A stretch of DNA of 37,686 nt, taken from contig JALOLT010000012.1 of NCBI GenBank assembly GCA_025455775.1, positions 1 through 37,686 of the forward strand, in the 5' to 3' direction. The stretch comes from Fimbriimonadaceae bacterium (GTDB taxonomy: Bacteria > Armatimonadota > Fimbriimonadia > Fimbriimonadales > Fimbriimonadaceae). Below are positions 1 to 8,426 of the stretch, one piece after another; positions within the stretch are counted from its first letter, which is position 1; the number at the start of each line of letters is the position of its first letter. A program made the translations under genes and the position numbers. A model generated the notes under the pieces. It searched no databases. It was not told the DNA's origin and saw only the letters and a list, made by a program, of their open reading frames with translations.

Positions 1-285
1 CATACAGCCGTCAATGATGCAATTTGCAGCATGGCCTAACAACACAGGTGGGCTGCTGTTGATTGCGCACTGTACTCTGCGCAACCCAGCAGTGTCCAGC
101 TACAGCCCACACCGGACATACCGTAGTTCCCACACATACCTCTAGCCAGTAAGACCAGAGTGTAGCGTGGTAAAGCGATCAATTGTTCAATCACACCTCG
201 TTAACCCACACCATGTTGTGTTACTAATTTGCTTATCACCTCTAGTCCACACTGGACATAGTTGACACACACATCAACAGCCCGT
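1..285. other. Unassigned non-coding sequence upstream of truncated ftsW
   Basis: No gene is recognisable here in either orientation; the longest open frame in the ftsW direction (about 2-145) encodes nothing I recognise. The composition is richer in A, T and CA/AC dinucleotides than the operon that follows. It contains imperfect internal repeats: 106-120 and 246-260 match at 13 of 15 bases (CCCACACCGGACATA versus TCCACACTGGACATA), and ACCTCTAG occurs at 138-145 and 238-245, exactly 100 bases apart. The FtsW reading frame is closed by a TAG at 259-261. This is either a real rearrangement or insertion into ftsW, or low-quality or chimeric sequence at a contig end. I cannot tell these apart from the sequence alone. 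Confidence 0.5.
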
Positions 286-510
286 GTACTCATGGCAAAC
301 GGCCACTGGCCCCCAATCGGGATCCCCTTGCCTTTCTTCAGCTACGGTGGTTCGAGCCTTGTTGCCCTCTGGATGGCGGTTGGATTCTGTCAAGCGATCC
401 TTGCTAGCCGTGATCGAGAGGAGACTCCAGGCAAGGAAGCTGAGAAGAAAGATTTTGCGGTGGTGGACAAGGGTCGTTCCGAACGCCCGAGGATTGTCGC
501 CCTGCGCTAG
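262..510 (+). CDS. ftsW: FtsW C-terminal fragment (truncated)
   Basis: Only the last part of the septal peptidoglycan glycosyltransferase FtsW is present. From about base 289 the frame reads MANGHWPPIGIPLPFFSYGG, matching the conserved GIPLPFxSYGGSS signature near the last periplasmic loop of SEDS-family proteins. One final hydrophobic helix (SSLVALWMAVGFCQAI) and a charged cytoplasmic tail follow. A full FtsW is roughly 370 to 400 residues with about ten membrane helices, so more than 80 percent is missing. The TTG at 262 is only the first possible start after an in-frame stop and is unlikely to be a real start. Its position directly before murG (15 bases) fits the usual ftsW-murG-murC order, so the gene was probably intact before the break near 286. 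Confidence 0.8.
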   Translation: MTHTSTARVLMANGHWPPIGIPLPFFSYGGSSLVALWMAVGFCQAILASRDREETPGKEAEKKDFAVVDKGRSERPRIVALR

Positions 511-525
511 GAGAGGGAAAGACGA

Positions 526-1635
526 ATGAGGCTCATCGTAACAGGTGGCGGAACAGGAGGCCATGTCCTCCCGGCGGTGGAGGTCGCTGTCGGGGCGAAA
601 GCTCGCGGGTGGGACGTTCGCTACTTTGGGAGTGAGAGGGGTCAGGAGCGTGGGGCTTGTGAGAGAGCGATGTTGCCTTTTTCCGCCTTTGCGAGCGAGC
701 CTGTTTACCGACCCTTCACTCCGAAAGGTCTCCGCTCCTTGGCCAGGCTGCTGAAGGCAACCCAGTTAGCCCGTGGTTCGCTCGAATCGGTCAGGCCAGA
801 CGTGATCTTCGCCACTGGCGGCTATGCTGCGGCACCCATTTTGATAGCTGCCAAAAAGCTTAAGCTCACGACGATCATTCATGAGCAAAACACTGTTCCT
901 GGCCGTACAAATCGCCTGAACAGCAAACATGCTTTTGCCGTCTGCACAGTTTTCCATGGCACAACCCAGCATTTTCCTGGAGTTAGGGTGGAGCGAACTG
1001 GGATGCCAGTTCGGACGGAAATGAGGATGAGCCACCAGGGGAGGCTGTTGATCGAGTCGCCCTTGGCTTCGGCTGTGCCGATGGTTCTTGTGATGGGAGG
1101 GAGCCAGGGAAGCGCAGCCCTGAATGACCTGGCTCTTTCGACCGCGGTAAGGATGGCAAAGGGGGAGGTTCAGTGGCTCCACTTGACCGGACACGGCCAC
1201 TACGAGAGCACGATGAAGACGATGGCCAAGATGGCAGTGACCAGTGACTACCAGATAAAATCCTACGTCCAGGCGGAAGAGATGGCCTCTGCGATGTTCA
1301 ACTGCTCGGTCGCTGTATGTCGGAGCGGTGCTGGAACCCTTGCTGAGCTGGCAGCGTTTCGAAAGCCAAGCGTCTTGATTCCTTACCCCCATGCTTTTGG
1401 TCAGCACCAGCACACCAACGCCATGGAGTTTGTCGAGATGGGGGCAGCTGATCTTGTTGGCCAAGAGGACATCAGTCCAGCCGATCTGGAGGCGAGGATT
1501 CACAGTTGGAACCTTGATCACGATCGGCGAAAAACAGCGGAGCAGGCCCTGGCTGACTGGGACGTTCCGGATTCGGTTGACCGGATCTTGTCCATCATAA
1601 TGGAGGCTTCTGGGCGCAAGCAGGAAACAGGATGA
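526..1635 (+). CDS. murG: UDP-GlcNAc:lipid I N-acetylglucosaminyltransferase MurG
   Basis: MurG adds GlcNAc to undecaprenyl-pyrophosphoryl-MurNAc-pentapeptide to make lipid II on the inner face of the membrane. The 369-residue length is normal. The N-terminal glycine-rich loop GGGTGGHV is at residues 7-14. HEQNTVPGRTNR, the MGGSQGSAALN loop opening the C-terminal domain, and CRSGAGTLAEL of the UDP-GlcNAc site are all present. The ATG at 526 follows a purine-rich AGGAGAGGG at suitable spacing. Its stop overlaps the murC-ddl start by four bases, which suggests translational coupling. No key motif is missing. Confidence 0.97.
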   Translation: MRLIVTGGGTGGHVLPAVEVAVGAKARGWDVRYFGSERGQERGACERAMLPFSAFASEPVYRPFTPKGLRSLARLLKATQLARGSLESVRPDVIFATGGYAAAPILIAAKKLKLTTIIHEQNTVPGRTNRLNSKHAFAVCTVFHGTTQHFPGVRVERTGMPVRTEMRMSHQGRLLIESPLASAVPMVLVMGGSQGSAALNDLALSTAVRMAKGEVQWLHLTGHGHYESTMKTMAKMAVTSDYQIKSYVQAEEMASAMFNCSVAVCRSGAGTLAELAAFRKPSVLIPYPHAFGQHQHTNAMEFVEMGAADLVGQEDISPADLEARIHSWNLDHDRRKTAEQALADWDVPDSVDRILSIIMEASGRKQETG

Positions 1636-3920
1636 GAACCCGCACCGAGATCGCCAACGACTTCGCCGACCCAGAGCTTCTGAATTCTATCCAGAGGCCA
1701 TTTTTTGTCGGAGTCGGGGGGGCTGGCATGCTGCCCTTGGCCTTGGCTTATCAGAAGAAAGGTCTGGCGGTTGCAGGCTCTGATTCCACACGCTCCGAGA
1801 TTTTGAGTCAGCTCGACCGAGAGGGAGTGGTAAGTGTTAGCCTGGGTCACGACGGTGTGCCTGTTCGAGATCATTGTGCCGACTGTTTGATCCTGACCGA
1901 TGCGATTGACCTACGGACTTCTCCTGAGGTCGCGATGGCACGCGAGCTAGGGATCCCACTCTTTCGCCGGAGCCAGGCTCTTGCCCATTTGCTCAGGGGA
2001 AAGAAAGTGATTGCTGTGACTGGTAGCCACGGAAAGACGACGACGACCGGTTTGCTCGTGGCTGGGATGAGAGAAGCAGGCTTGGATCCGACCTACTTTG
2101 TGGGGGCTGAGGTCCGCGGCTTTGAAAGTGCTCACTTCAATGACTCGGACTGGGCGGTGATCGAAGCCTGCGAAGCCTATGACTCATTGCGAGACTATGA
2201 TCCTGCCTTTGTTATCCTGACTAACTTGGAATTGGATCATGTTGACTTCCACGGAAGTTGGGAAAGTCTTCGCAACACAGTTGTGTCTTTTGTCGATCGA
2301 GTTCCGGAAGAGGGGCGTTTGATCTTCTGTCAGGATGATTCTGGGGCTTGCGAAGTGGCTGAAATGACCAAGGTTGGTTCCCTAGGTGTCACAGTTAGCT
2401 CGTTCTCTCTGGAGTGCTTGCGTCTGCCTGGTGACCATAACCGGAAGAATGCATCTTTGGCTCTCGCTCTGGGAGAAACGCTTGGGTTCGGGGAATCTTT
2501 TGCCCAAGGTGTCTATGGATTTTTGGGAGCGCGGAGCCGTTTAGAGCCGATTGCCGTCTTGCGGCGGGGGGACGAGGTCGTGGATTGCGTGATGGACTAC
2601 GCCCATCATCCTACAGAGATCGAGGCAAGTCTTCAGGCATTGCGTGAGCAGTATCCGGGGCGCAGGATCGTGGTCGCCTATCAGCCTCACCTTTACTCGC
2701 GAACTGCTGACCTGATTCCAGAGTTTGCGTCGGCCCTCTCTTTGGCGGATGTTGCTGTGTTGACAGACATATATCCTGCCAGAGAAAAGCCAATGCCTGG
2801 CGTCAGCTCGCTTCGGATTGTCCAACTTTTGAGGTGCGATCATCACTACGTCCCTTCTCGCTTTGTCTTGCCCCGGTTCTTAGCTAAGCTGGTTCAACAC
2901 CCTGATGTTTTGGTGGTGATGGGGGCAGGAAACATAGACGAAACTCCTGGTTCTTTTGTGAAAGAGGCTCATCGCTTGGGTTGGCTCTCGGCGGACTTGT
3001 CCGAACCTTACGTCCCTGAGATCATGGTGGTTGTTGGGGGGCGCAGCGCGGAGCGCGAGGTGAGCCTGAACAGTGGCGAAGCTGTTTATCAGTCATTGCT
3101 CCGGCTAGGTTACAAAGCGAGGAAGGTTGATCTGAGCGAGGCAGCTCTCGGAGACGGACTCTTGACTTTTGTGAGTGGTGTGAATCGGCCAGACCTTGCT
3201 GTACTGATGGTTCATGGACCGGGGGAAGAAGATGGTTCTGTGCAGGGATTCTTGGATTACATGGGCATACCTTATACTGGTTCCAGTCTCCAGGCAAGTG
3301 CAATCGCTATTGATAAGGGTTTGACAAAGAAGCTGTACCAAGAGGCTGGGTTGCCTGTGCCTCGTGGGGTGACTTTGAGGCGGGGGGATCCCCTGCCGAT
3401 CTACACAGAACCGGTTGTGGTGAAGCCAAATAGCCAAGGTTCGACGGTAGGGTTGTCTTTTGTCTCTCGCCAAGAGGAGCTGGAATCGGCGGTGGAGTTG
3501 GCTTTTCTCTATGACGAAGAGGTCGTGGTGGAACAGTGGGTCAGGGGGATTGAGATCAGTGTTCCAGTCTTTGGGGATCGGGCGATGCCGATCATTGAGA
3601 TCGTTCCAACGACTCACTATGACTTCGCGGCGAAGTATGTTCCTGGGGCGACGCTTGAGATTTGCCCGGCCCGTCTTTCAGAGGCAACGACGGGCAAAGC
3701 ACAAGAATTGGCGTTGAAGGCCCATAAAACCCTGAGGGCTCGGGGGATCACGAGAACGGATATGATCGTTGTTGGTGAGGAATTGGTTATACTAGAGACC
3801 AACACCCTGCCAGGAATGACCCCCACCAGCTTGGTTCCTCAGAGCGCCAAGTCTGCTGGGATGAGTTTTGATGACCTCGTCGACTGGATCGTGAAGGATG
3901 CCCTCACCCAATCCACCTAG
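1632..3920 (+). CDS. murC-ddl: Fused MurC (UDP-MurNAc-L-alanine ligase) and Ddl (D-Ala-D-Ala ligase)
   Basis: One 762-residue frame carries two consecutive cytoplasmic peptidoglycan-precursor enzymes. Residues about 22-455 are MurC: Rossmann motif GVGGAGM at 27-33, P-loop GSHGKTTTT at 131-139, the EACEAYDS and LDHVDFH central motifs near 178-207, and AHHPTEIEASL near 324-334. Residues about 463-760 are Ddl: VVVGGRSAEREVSLNSG at the N-terminus, HGPGEEDGSVQGF near 528-540, VVVKPNSQGSTVGLS in the ATP-grasp domain, and ETNTLPGMTPTSLVP near 722-736 with the metal-binding Glu and Asn. No stop or frameshift separates them. Such MurC-Ddl fusions are known in chlamydiae, so the architecture has precedent. 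A murB gene, often found between murC and ddl or ftsQ, is absent here. Confidence 0.95.
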   Translation: MRTRTEIANDFADPELLNSIQRPFFVGVGGAGMLPLALAYQKKGLAVAGSDSTRSEILSQLDREGVVSVSLGHDGVPVRDHCADCLILTDAIDLRTSPEVAMARELGIPLFRRSQALAHLLRGKKVIAVTGSHGKTTTTGLLVAGMREAGLDPTYFVGAEVRGFESAHFNDSDWAVIEACEAYDSLRDYDPAFVILTNLELDHVDFHGSWESLRNTVVSFVDRVPEEGRLIFCQDDSGACEVAEMTKVGSLGVTVSSFSLECLRLPGDHNRKNASLALALGETLGFGESFAQGVYGFLGARSRLEPIAVLRRGDEVVDCVMDYAHHPTEIEASLQALREQYPGRRIVVAYQPHLYSRTADLIPEFASALSLADVAVLTDIYPAREKPMPGVSSLRIVQLLRCDHHYVPSRFVLPRFLAKLVQHPDVLVVMGAGNIDETPGSFVKEAHRLGWLSADLSEPYVPEIMVVVGGRSAEREVSLNSGEAVYQSLLRLGYKARKVDLSEAALGDGLLTFVSGVNRPDLAVLMVHGPGEEDGSVQGFLDYMGIPYTGSSLQASAIAIDKGLTKKLYQEAGLPVPRGVTLRRGDPLPIYTEPVVVKPNSQGSTVGLSFVSRQEELESAVELAFLYDEEVVVEQWVRGIEISVPVFGDRAMPIIEIVPTTHYDFAAKYVPGATLEICPARLSEATTGKAQELALKAHKTLRARGITRTDMIVVGEELVILETNTLPGMTPTSLVPQSAKSAGMSFDDLVDWIVKDALTQST

Positions 3921-4665
3921 CGTTCAACGCAAAAAGAGCCCTTCTCGAAGGAATAGGAAACGCAAGAAGCTCCTTATTCCGTGGCCTTTTGTTTTGTGGA
4001 TGCTTTTGGTTATAAACGTCACCGCAGGCTTCATCTGGAGTCCCTTAACGAGTCTTCGATTTGTGAGAGTTGAAGGGGCGCTAGAGGCTGATCGTGTCCG
4101 GATTGAAGAAGCGGTTCAGTTGAGTCGTGGAGTTCCCTGGGTTCGGTTCAATCAGGAGCAGCTAGCGAGTCTCATTTTGTTAAACCCTGGTCTTGAAAAC
4201 CTAACGATAGAAACAAATCCTTTTGGGCGGGGTCTTGTGAAGGTTTCTTATAAGTCAGCCGTCGCGGTGGTGGGAGATGGTCTCTTGTTGAGTGATCGGG
4301 GGGATCTATTTCCTGGTCGCGCGGCGGTGGATCTTCCTCGAGTTAATGTTCCAGATGAAGCGCTGAAGTTGAATGGAACGATTGTAAGTGGCTGGGATTC
4401 TGGGAAGATCGCCTCGCTTTGTGAAAGTTTGAGGGGCAAGGTGCCCAATCTCGGCTGGATTGTTGATGTTGATGAGCGTTCCGTTCTATCCTTACAGATC
4501 GGCGATCGCACGAAGGTTGTTTTGGGAACGACGCAGAATATCGATAAAAAGCTAGAGAAACTGGTTGAGATTATCGATAAGCGGCCAGAGCTATTTCGTG
4601 CTCCTGCTGAAATCAACTTAGTCGTTCCTGATGAGCCGTCTATTCGGGTTGTTCCGAATAGCTAG
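3898..4665 (+). CDS. ftsQ: FtsQ/DivIB-type division protein
   Basis: This 255-residue protein has the FtsQ layout. It has a very basic cytoplasmic N-terminus (KRKKLLIPW and preceding Arg/Lys-rich residues), one membrane helix at about residues 30-47, and a POTRA-like segment beginning LTSLRFVRVEGAL near 50-62. A beta-rich periplasmic domain follows, including an FtsQ-like stretch (RTKVVLGTTQNIDKKLEKL) near 205-223. FtsQ bridges the cytoplasmic ring and the septal synthases. Sequence conservation is low, as usual for the family, so the call rests on topology plus position between ddl and ftsA. The ATG lies inside the end of murC-ddl with a 23-base overlap in another frame. Confidence 0.85.
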   Translation: MPSPNPPSVQRKKSPSRRNRKRKKLLIPWPFVLWMLLVINVTAGFIWSPLTSLRFVRVEGALEADRVRIEEAVQLSRGVPWVRFNQEQLASLILLNPGLENLTIETNPFGRGLVKVSYKSAVAVVGDGLLLSDRGDLFPGRAAVDLPRVNVPDEALKLNGTIVSGWDSGKIASLCESLRGKVPNLGWIVDVDERSVLSLQIGDRTKVVLGTTQNIDKKLEKLVEIIDKRPELFRAPAEINLVVPDEPSIRVVPNS

Positions 4666-4672
4666 AGAAGAG

Positions 4673-5470
4673 ATGCAAAATCCTTTTACACTCCGAAAAC
4701 CTCAGAATTCATGGGTGATTCCTGTGAGTTCGATGTTGATGATTGTTGGATGTCTGATTTCGATGGCTTGGATCAATGTATCTAAGAATCAAGCAGCAGC
4801 CTCTCGTTTACCGGAAGAGATTCGGGGGCGTTTGGCTACTGTGGATCTTGACTTGGCTTCAGAGTATGCGAGATCCCTTGAGGAGCTGAAGAAGAACCGC
4901 GAAGAGGTCGCGAAGCTGCGTGAAGAAAACTCGCGTTTGCAAAACACCCTGGCGCAAGGTGGGGAAGAGAATAAGGTTTTCAATAAAACTTTACAAGATA
5001 TCAAAACCTTTGCTGGTTTGACGGCGGTTGAGGGTCCTGGCGTCATCGTCACCTTGCGTGATTCACGAAAGTCGATGGAAGATCTGCCTGACCCCAACGC
5101 AGGGATTATTCACGATCTTGACCTCTTGAAAGTCATCAACGAATTGTGGAATGCGGGAGCGGAAGCCATTTCGATCAATGGTATTCGCGTGGGGCCAACT
5201 ACTAGCTATCGCTGCGTTGGTACGACAATTTTGATTGACGAACAGAAGATTGCATCACCAGTCGTGATAAGTGCGATTGGTGACTCAAAGACTTTGCTCG
5301 GAGCGGTGAATTTGCCAGGCGGGCCTCTGACCGAAATTCGCCAAGTGGATATCAATATGGTTAAGGTGGAGACGGCAAAGGCTATCACAATGAAGGCCTT
5401 TAGTGGTTCGACTTCTCGGCGCCACGCCACAGTAACCGAGGCAGAAGGAGGGACTGAAAGAGGCAGGTGA
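4673..5470 (+). CDS. DUF881 family protein (YlxW/YlxX-like)
   Basis: This is a membrane-anchored protein with one helix (VSSMLMIVGCLISMAWI) near the N-terminus, a coiled coil rich in Glu/Lys/Leu (EYARSLEELKKNREEVAKLR), and a DUF881 domain with GPGVIVTLRDS and IHDLDLLKVINELWNAGAEA. The function is unknown. In Bacillus and actinobacteria DUF881 genes sit between ftsQ/divIB and sbp, exactly as here, so a division or envelope role is inferred. I prefer the ATG at 4673, eight bases after the ftsQ stop and preceded by AGAGAAG. An in-frame ATG at 4631 would add 14 residues and overlap ftsQ by 35 bases. The gene ends overlapping sbp by four bases. Confidence 0.88.
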   Translation: MQNPFTLRKPQNSWVIPVSSMLMIVGCLISMAWINVSKNQAAASRLPEEIRGRLATVDLDLASEYARSLEELKKNREEVAKLREENSRLQNTLAQGGEENKVFNKTLQDIKTFAGLTAVEGPGVIVTLRDSRKSMEDLPDPNAGIIHDLDLLKVINELWNAGAEAISINGIRVGPTTSYRCVGTTILIDEQKIASPVVISAIGDSKTLLGAVNLPGGPLTEIRQVDINMVKVETAKAITMKAFSGSTSRRHATVTEAEGGTERGR

Positions 5471-5868
5471 TCGTCGTTCCCATTCTTGCCCTCGTCGTGG
5501 GGATATTGCTCGGTGCCTTGCTCACCGACTTAGTGCCGAAGGAACTACAGCCTTATTTGGGTCTGATGGTGATCGCTGGGCTTGACTCAGTCTTTGGCGG
5601 GTGGCGGAGTTCGATGGAAGGAAAGTTTACAACCGATGTATTTGTGACAGGATTTGTCTCAAACATCGTGATAGCCCTTGGTCTCGGTTTCTTGGGGGAT
5701 CGTATTGGGATCAGTCTCTTCCTTGCGGCGGCAGTGGTGATGGGGATGAGGATCTTTAACAATTTGAGTTCGATTCGAAGGATCGCCCTTACAAGAATTG
5801 GTGATAGAGCGAAGCGGCGGAAGATGGAAGCAGAAATGCAATCGCAACAACAGGCAACGGAAGCATGA
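5467..5868 (+). CDS. sbp: Small basic protein Sbp (DUF1290)
   Basis: A 133-residue integral membrane protein with about four hydrophobic segments and a basic C-terminus (ALTRIGDRAKRRK). The diagnostic DUF1290 stretch is present: YLGLMVIAGLDSVFGGWRSS followed by TTDVFVTGFVSNIVIALGL. The family is always near ftsA/ftsZ in Gram-positives and several other phyla, and its molecular role is not established. The start is GTG, sharing GTGA with the stop of the DUF881 gene, and the stop shares ATGA with ftsA. Both junctions point to coupled translation within one division operon. Confidence 0.93.
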   Translation: MIVVPILALVVGILLGALLTDLVPKELQPYLGLMVIAGLDSVFGGWRSSMEGKFTTDVFVTGFVSNIVIALGLGFLGDRIGISLFLAAAVVMGMRIFNNLSSIRRIALTRIGDRAKRRKMEAEMQSQQQATEA

Positions 5869-7088
5869 AAAACAATCGCGTCACAGTTTTGGATATTGGG
5901 TCTTCAAAGATCGTCGCACTCGGGGCTTCGACTGACGACGCAGGGAGACTCAGGATTGATGCTCTGGCTCAGGGGCCATCTCAAGGCATTCGGAAGGGTG
6001 GGATCACAGATGTTCACGGCCTTGCGGGGGCCATTATGGGGGTCACAGGGAAACTGGCAAGAGAACTTGGGGAAGGGGTTGATGACTTAACAGTGAACCT
6101 GAGTGGGGCTCACTTGCAGAGTTTGTCGAGTCAAGGGTTTACCCAAATTGTTCCATCTTCGCGAACGATTACGCGGCAAGATGTCCACCATGCCCTGACC
6201 CATAGCCGGGGAGTTGTGATGCCAGCCGGGAAGGAGCAGATCGCTGCGATCCCGCGTGAATTTCGGCTTGACCAGCAGCGGGGGATTCCCAACCCGATTG
6301 GCCTGCGGGGAGGAAGGCTGGACGTTCTCACCCATTTGGTTGTGGCCCAATCGTCTTATCTTTCCCAGGTGGAGGAGGTCGTTATCCAGGCGGGGCACAA
6401 GGTGACCATGATGGTGCCAGAGCCTCTGGCCAGTGGATTGGGTGTTTTGAGTGAAGAGGCGATGGAACTCGGGGCGATGGTTATTGATATCGGAGATACC
6501 ACGACGGGAGTCGCGCTTTTTGAAGGAGGCTCAGTTGCCTACCTTGCGATCATCCCGATTGGTTCTTTCCACGCTAGTAACGACGTGGCCCAGTTGATTC
6601 GGGCGCCTTTCTCTGAGGCAGACCGGCTGAAGCTCGAGCATGGAATTGCGATGAGCTCCGGGATCGGTCGAGACGATGTTGTGTCAGTTCGGCAGGACGA
6701 TGGCGGGTCTCCTCGTCCGATGCAACGAAAGGTCTTGTGCGAGATAATCGAGAGCCGGATGAGAGAGATTGCGGAGTACGCAGCCAAGCACCTTGAACTG
6801 AGCGGCGTTGTGAAGCTCAGCTACGGGGTTGTTTTGACGGGTGGCGGCGCGCAGCTGTCGGGATGCGATGCCTTGTTCCAAGCGGTTTTGGGTACGAAGA
6901 CGAGGGTCGCCCACCCAAAGGTTCAAGGGAACCACAGTCGACACGTCGGCCAGCCATCGATGGCGACGGCCGTTGGATTAGCTCGCTACGCCCTTGATAG
7001 CGAAGAAAGCGAATTTATCCCTGCCTCAGGGTCTTCAAACGGAAGGGAAATCATGAGGACATTGAAAGCAATGTTTGGCGGAAGATGA
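5865..7088 (+). CDS. ftsA: Cell division protein FtsA
   Basis: FtsA is the actin-like ATPase that tethers FtsZ to the membrane and recruits later division proteins. The 407-residue protein begins with the phosphate-1 motif VLDIGSSKI (residues 9-17), has the second phosphate motif MVIDIGDTTTGVALF near 205-219, and the adenosine motif VVLTGGGAQLSG near 323-334. The C-terminus NGREIMRTLKAMFGGR is an amphipathic helix of the type used as the membrane-targeting sequence. The ATG overlaps the sbp stop. Length and motif order are normal. Confidence 0.96.
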   Translation: MKNNRVTVLDIGSSKIVALGASTDDAGRLRIDALAQGPSQGIRKGGITDVHGLAGAIMGVTGKLARELGEGVDDLTVNLSGAHLQSLSSQGFTQIVPSSRTITRQDVHHALTHSRGVVMPAGKEQIAAIPREFRLDQQRGIPNPIGLRGGRLDVLTHLVVAQSSYLSQVEEVVIQAGHKVTMMVPEPLASGLGVLSEEAMELGAMVIDIGDTTTGVALFEGGSVAYLAIIPIGSFHASNDVAQLIRAPFSEADRLKLEHGIAMSSGIGRDDVVSVRQDDGGSPRPMQRKVLCEIIESRMREIAEYAAKHLELSGVVKLSYGVVLTGGGAQLSGCDALFQAVLGTKTRVAHPKVQGNHSRHVGQPSMATAVGLARYALDSEESEFIPASGSSNGREIMRTLKAMFGGR

Positions 7089-7124
7089 AACCAAACTTGG
7101 CGAAATAGAATAGGAAGTAAAACA

Positions 7125-8339
7125 GTGCAGAACGTTGGAGCAGTCATCAAAGTGATCGGCGTCGGAGGTGGCGGATGCAATGCCGTCAACCGAATGGTCG
7201 AATCTGGCATACAGGGCGTCGAGTTCATCGCAATGAACACAGATGTCCAAGTCTTGGATAAATCTCTCGCGAGCAAGAAGATCCAGCTCGGCCCAAACAT
7301 GAGCCGAGGTCTCGGAGCTGGCGGAGATCCTGAGGTTGGGAAGGCATCGGCTGAGGAGAGTAAGAACGAGATCCGAAAAATCATTGAGGGTTCGGATATG
7401 GTCTTCATCACGGCTGGCATGGGTGGGGGGACCGGCACAGGAGCTGCTCCCGTTATTGCCGAACTCGCTAGGGAACTCGGGGCTGTAACCGTCGCAATCG
7501 TGACGAAGCCCTTCCTCTTTGAAGGCGCCCGTCGGAGCCGATTGGCGGAAAATGGCGTCACAGGTTTGATTGGTCGGGTTGATACGATGATCACGATCCC
7601 CAACGATCGATTGTCGGATGTTGTTGAGCGGAAGACGACTCTGACTGATTCGTTCCGGGTGGCAGATGACGTTCTGCGCCAGGGGGTTCAAGGGATTAGC
7701 GATATCATTACGGTTCCTGGTCAGATCAACGTGGACTTCGCCGACGTGAAGGCAGTGATGATGAATGCTGGTCCTGCCTTGATGGGGATCGGTTATGGGG
7801 TCGGGGAACACCGTGCTTTGCAGGCGGCGCAGCAGGCGACCAGCAGTGCCCTTTTAGAGCAGACCATTGACGGGGCTCGGGGTCTTTTGGTCAATGTGAC
7901 AAGCGGGGAAGACTTGACTCTGAGCGAAGTGAACGAGGCGATGGGCTACATTCATAGCCTCTGTGACTCGGACGATGCGAACATCTTCTTTGGCACAGTC
8001 GTGGATCCTAGCCTAGAGGGTGAAGTTCGAATCACAGTTTTGGCAACTGGTTTTACTGGGGAGCCTTCTAAGGCGACGAGTTCTGGTGCTGGTTCTGCGA
8101 CGAGTGGCGCGGTAACTCGGATTCCTGCCTATGAGGAAGTAGTCGAGGAGATTAAGCCAGCCGAACGGCTTGAGCGTCCCAATCCTGTGACTCAACAGAG
8201 GAGCTCGATCAAGGATATTTGGGAAAAGGCGAGTGCCCAGCAGAGGGAATCCACCCCTGCCCCTGAGGACGTGTACGACGACAGTGAGATCGACATTCCT
8301 GCTTTCCTTCGGCAACACAAGAAGGTCGACAAGGACTAA
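7125..8339 (+). CDS. ftsZ: Cell division GTPase FtsZ
   Basis: FtsZ forms the cytokinetic ring. The 404-residue protein shows VGGGGCNAVNRM at 13-24, the tubulin signature GMGGGTGTG at 98-106, and the T7 synergy loop NVDFAD at 202-207. A variable linker runs from about 315 to 380. The conserved C-terminal peptide (DSEIDIPAFLRQHKK, about 386-400) binds FtsA and other partners. The start is GTG, 36 bases after ftsA and preceded by AGGAAG. A possible leaderless or separate promoter in the short gap was not evident. It is the last gene of the division operon and is followed by strong hairpins. Confidence 0.98.
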   Translation: MQNVGAVIKVIGVGGGGCNAVNRMVESGIQGVEFIAMNTDVQVLDKSLASKKIQLGPNMSRGLGAGGDPEVGKASAEESKNEIRKIIEGSDMVFITAGMGGGTGTGAAPVIAELARELGAVTVAIVTKPFLFEGARRSRLAENGVTGLIGRVDTMITIPNDRLSDVVERKTTLTDSFRVADDVLRQGVQGISDIITVPGQINVDFADVKAVMMNAGPALMGIGYGVGEHRALQAAQQATSSALLEQTIDGARGLLVNVTSGEDLTLSEVNEAMGYIHSLCDSDDANIFFGTVVDPSLEGEVRITVLATGFTGEPSKATSSGAGSATSGAVTRIPAYEEVVEEIKPAERLERPNPVTQQRSSIKDIWEKASAQQRESTPAPEDVYDDSEIDIPAFLRQHKKVDKD

Positions 8340-8360
8340 AAAGGGGGCGGAGGTTTGCTC

Positions 8361-8426
8361 TTTTGCCGGCTCGGCCCAGGGCCAATCCCTCAGCCCCTTC
8401 GGGGCTTCTGCCCCGAGCCGGCAAAA
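8361..8426. terminator. Long inverted repeat after ftsZ (first hairpin)
   Basis: A perfect 14-base inverted repeat (TTTTGCCGGCTCGG at 8361-8374, CCGAGCCGGCAAAA at 8413-8426) encloses 38 bases that hold a smaller hairpin (AGCCCCTTCGGGGCT). It starts 22 bases after the ftsZ stop. The right arm ends in AAAA rather than T-run, so it is better read as a structured 3' end or repeat element than a classical + strand terminator. In the other direction the T-run would suit - strand termination. Confidence 0.7.

Noticed and set aside
766-1521. 251-residue open frame on the - strand across murG
   Set aside because: It is a shadow of murG: no recognisable domain and no start signal, while the + frame has all MurG motifs.
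7035-7811. 258-residue open frame on the - strand over the ftsA end and ftsZ
   Set aside because: It lies antisense to FtsZ, with Cys/His-rich composition typical of shadow translation, and matches no family I know.
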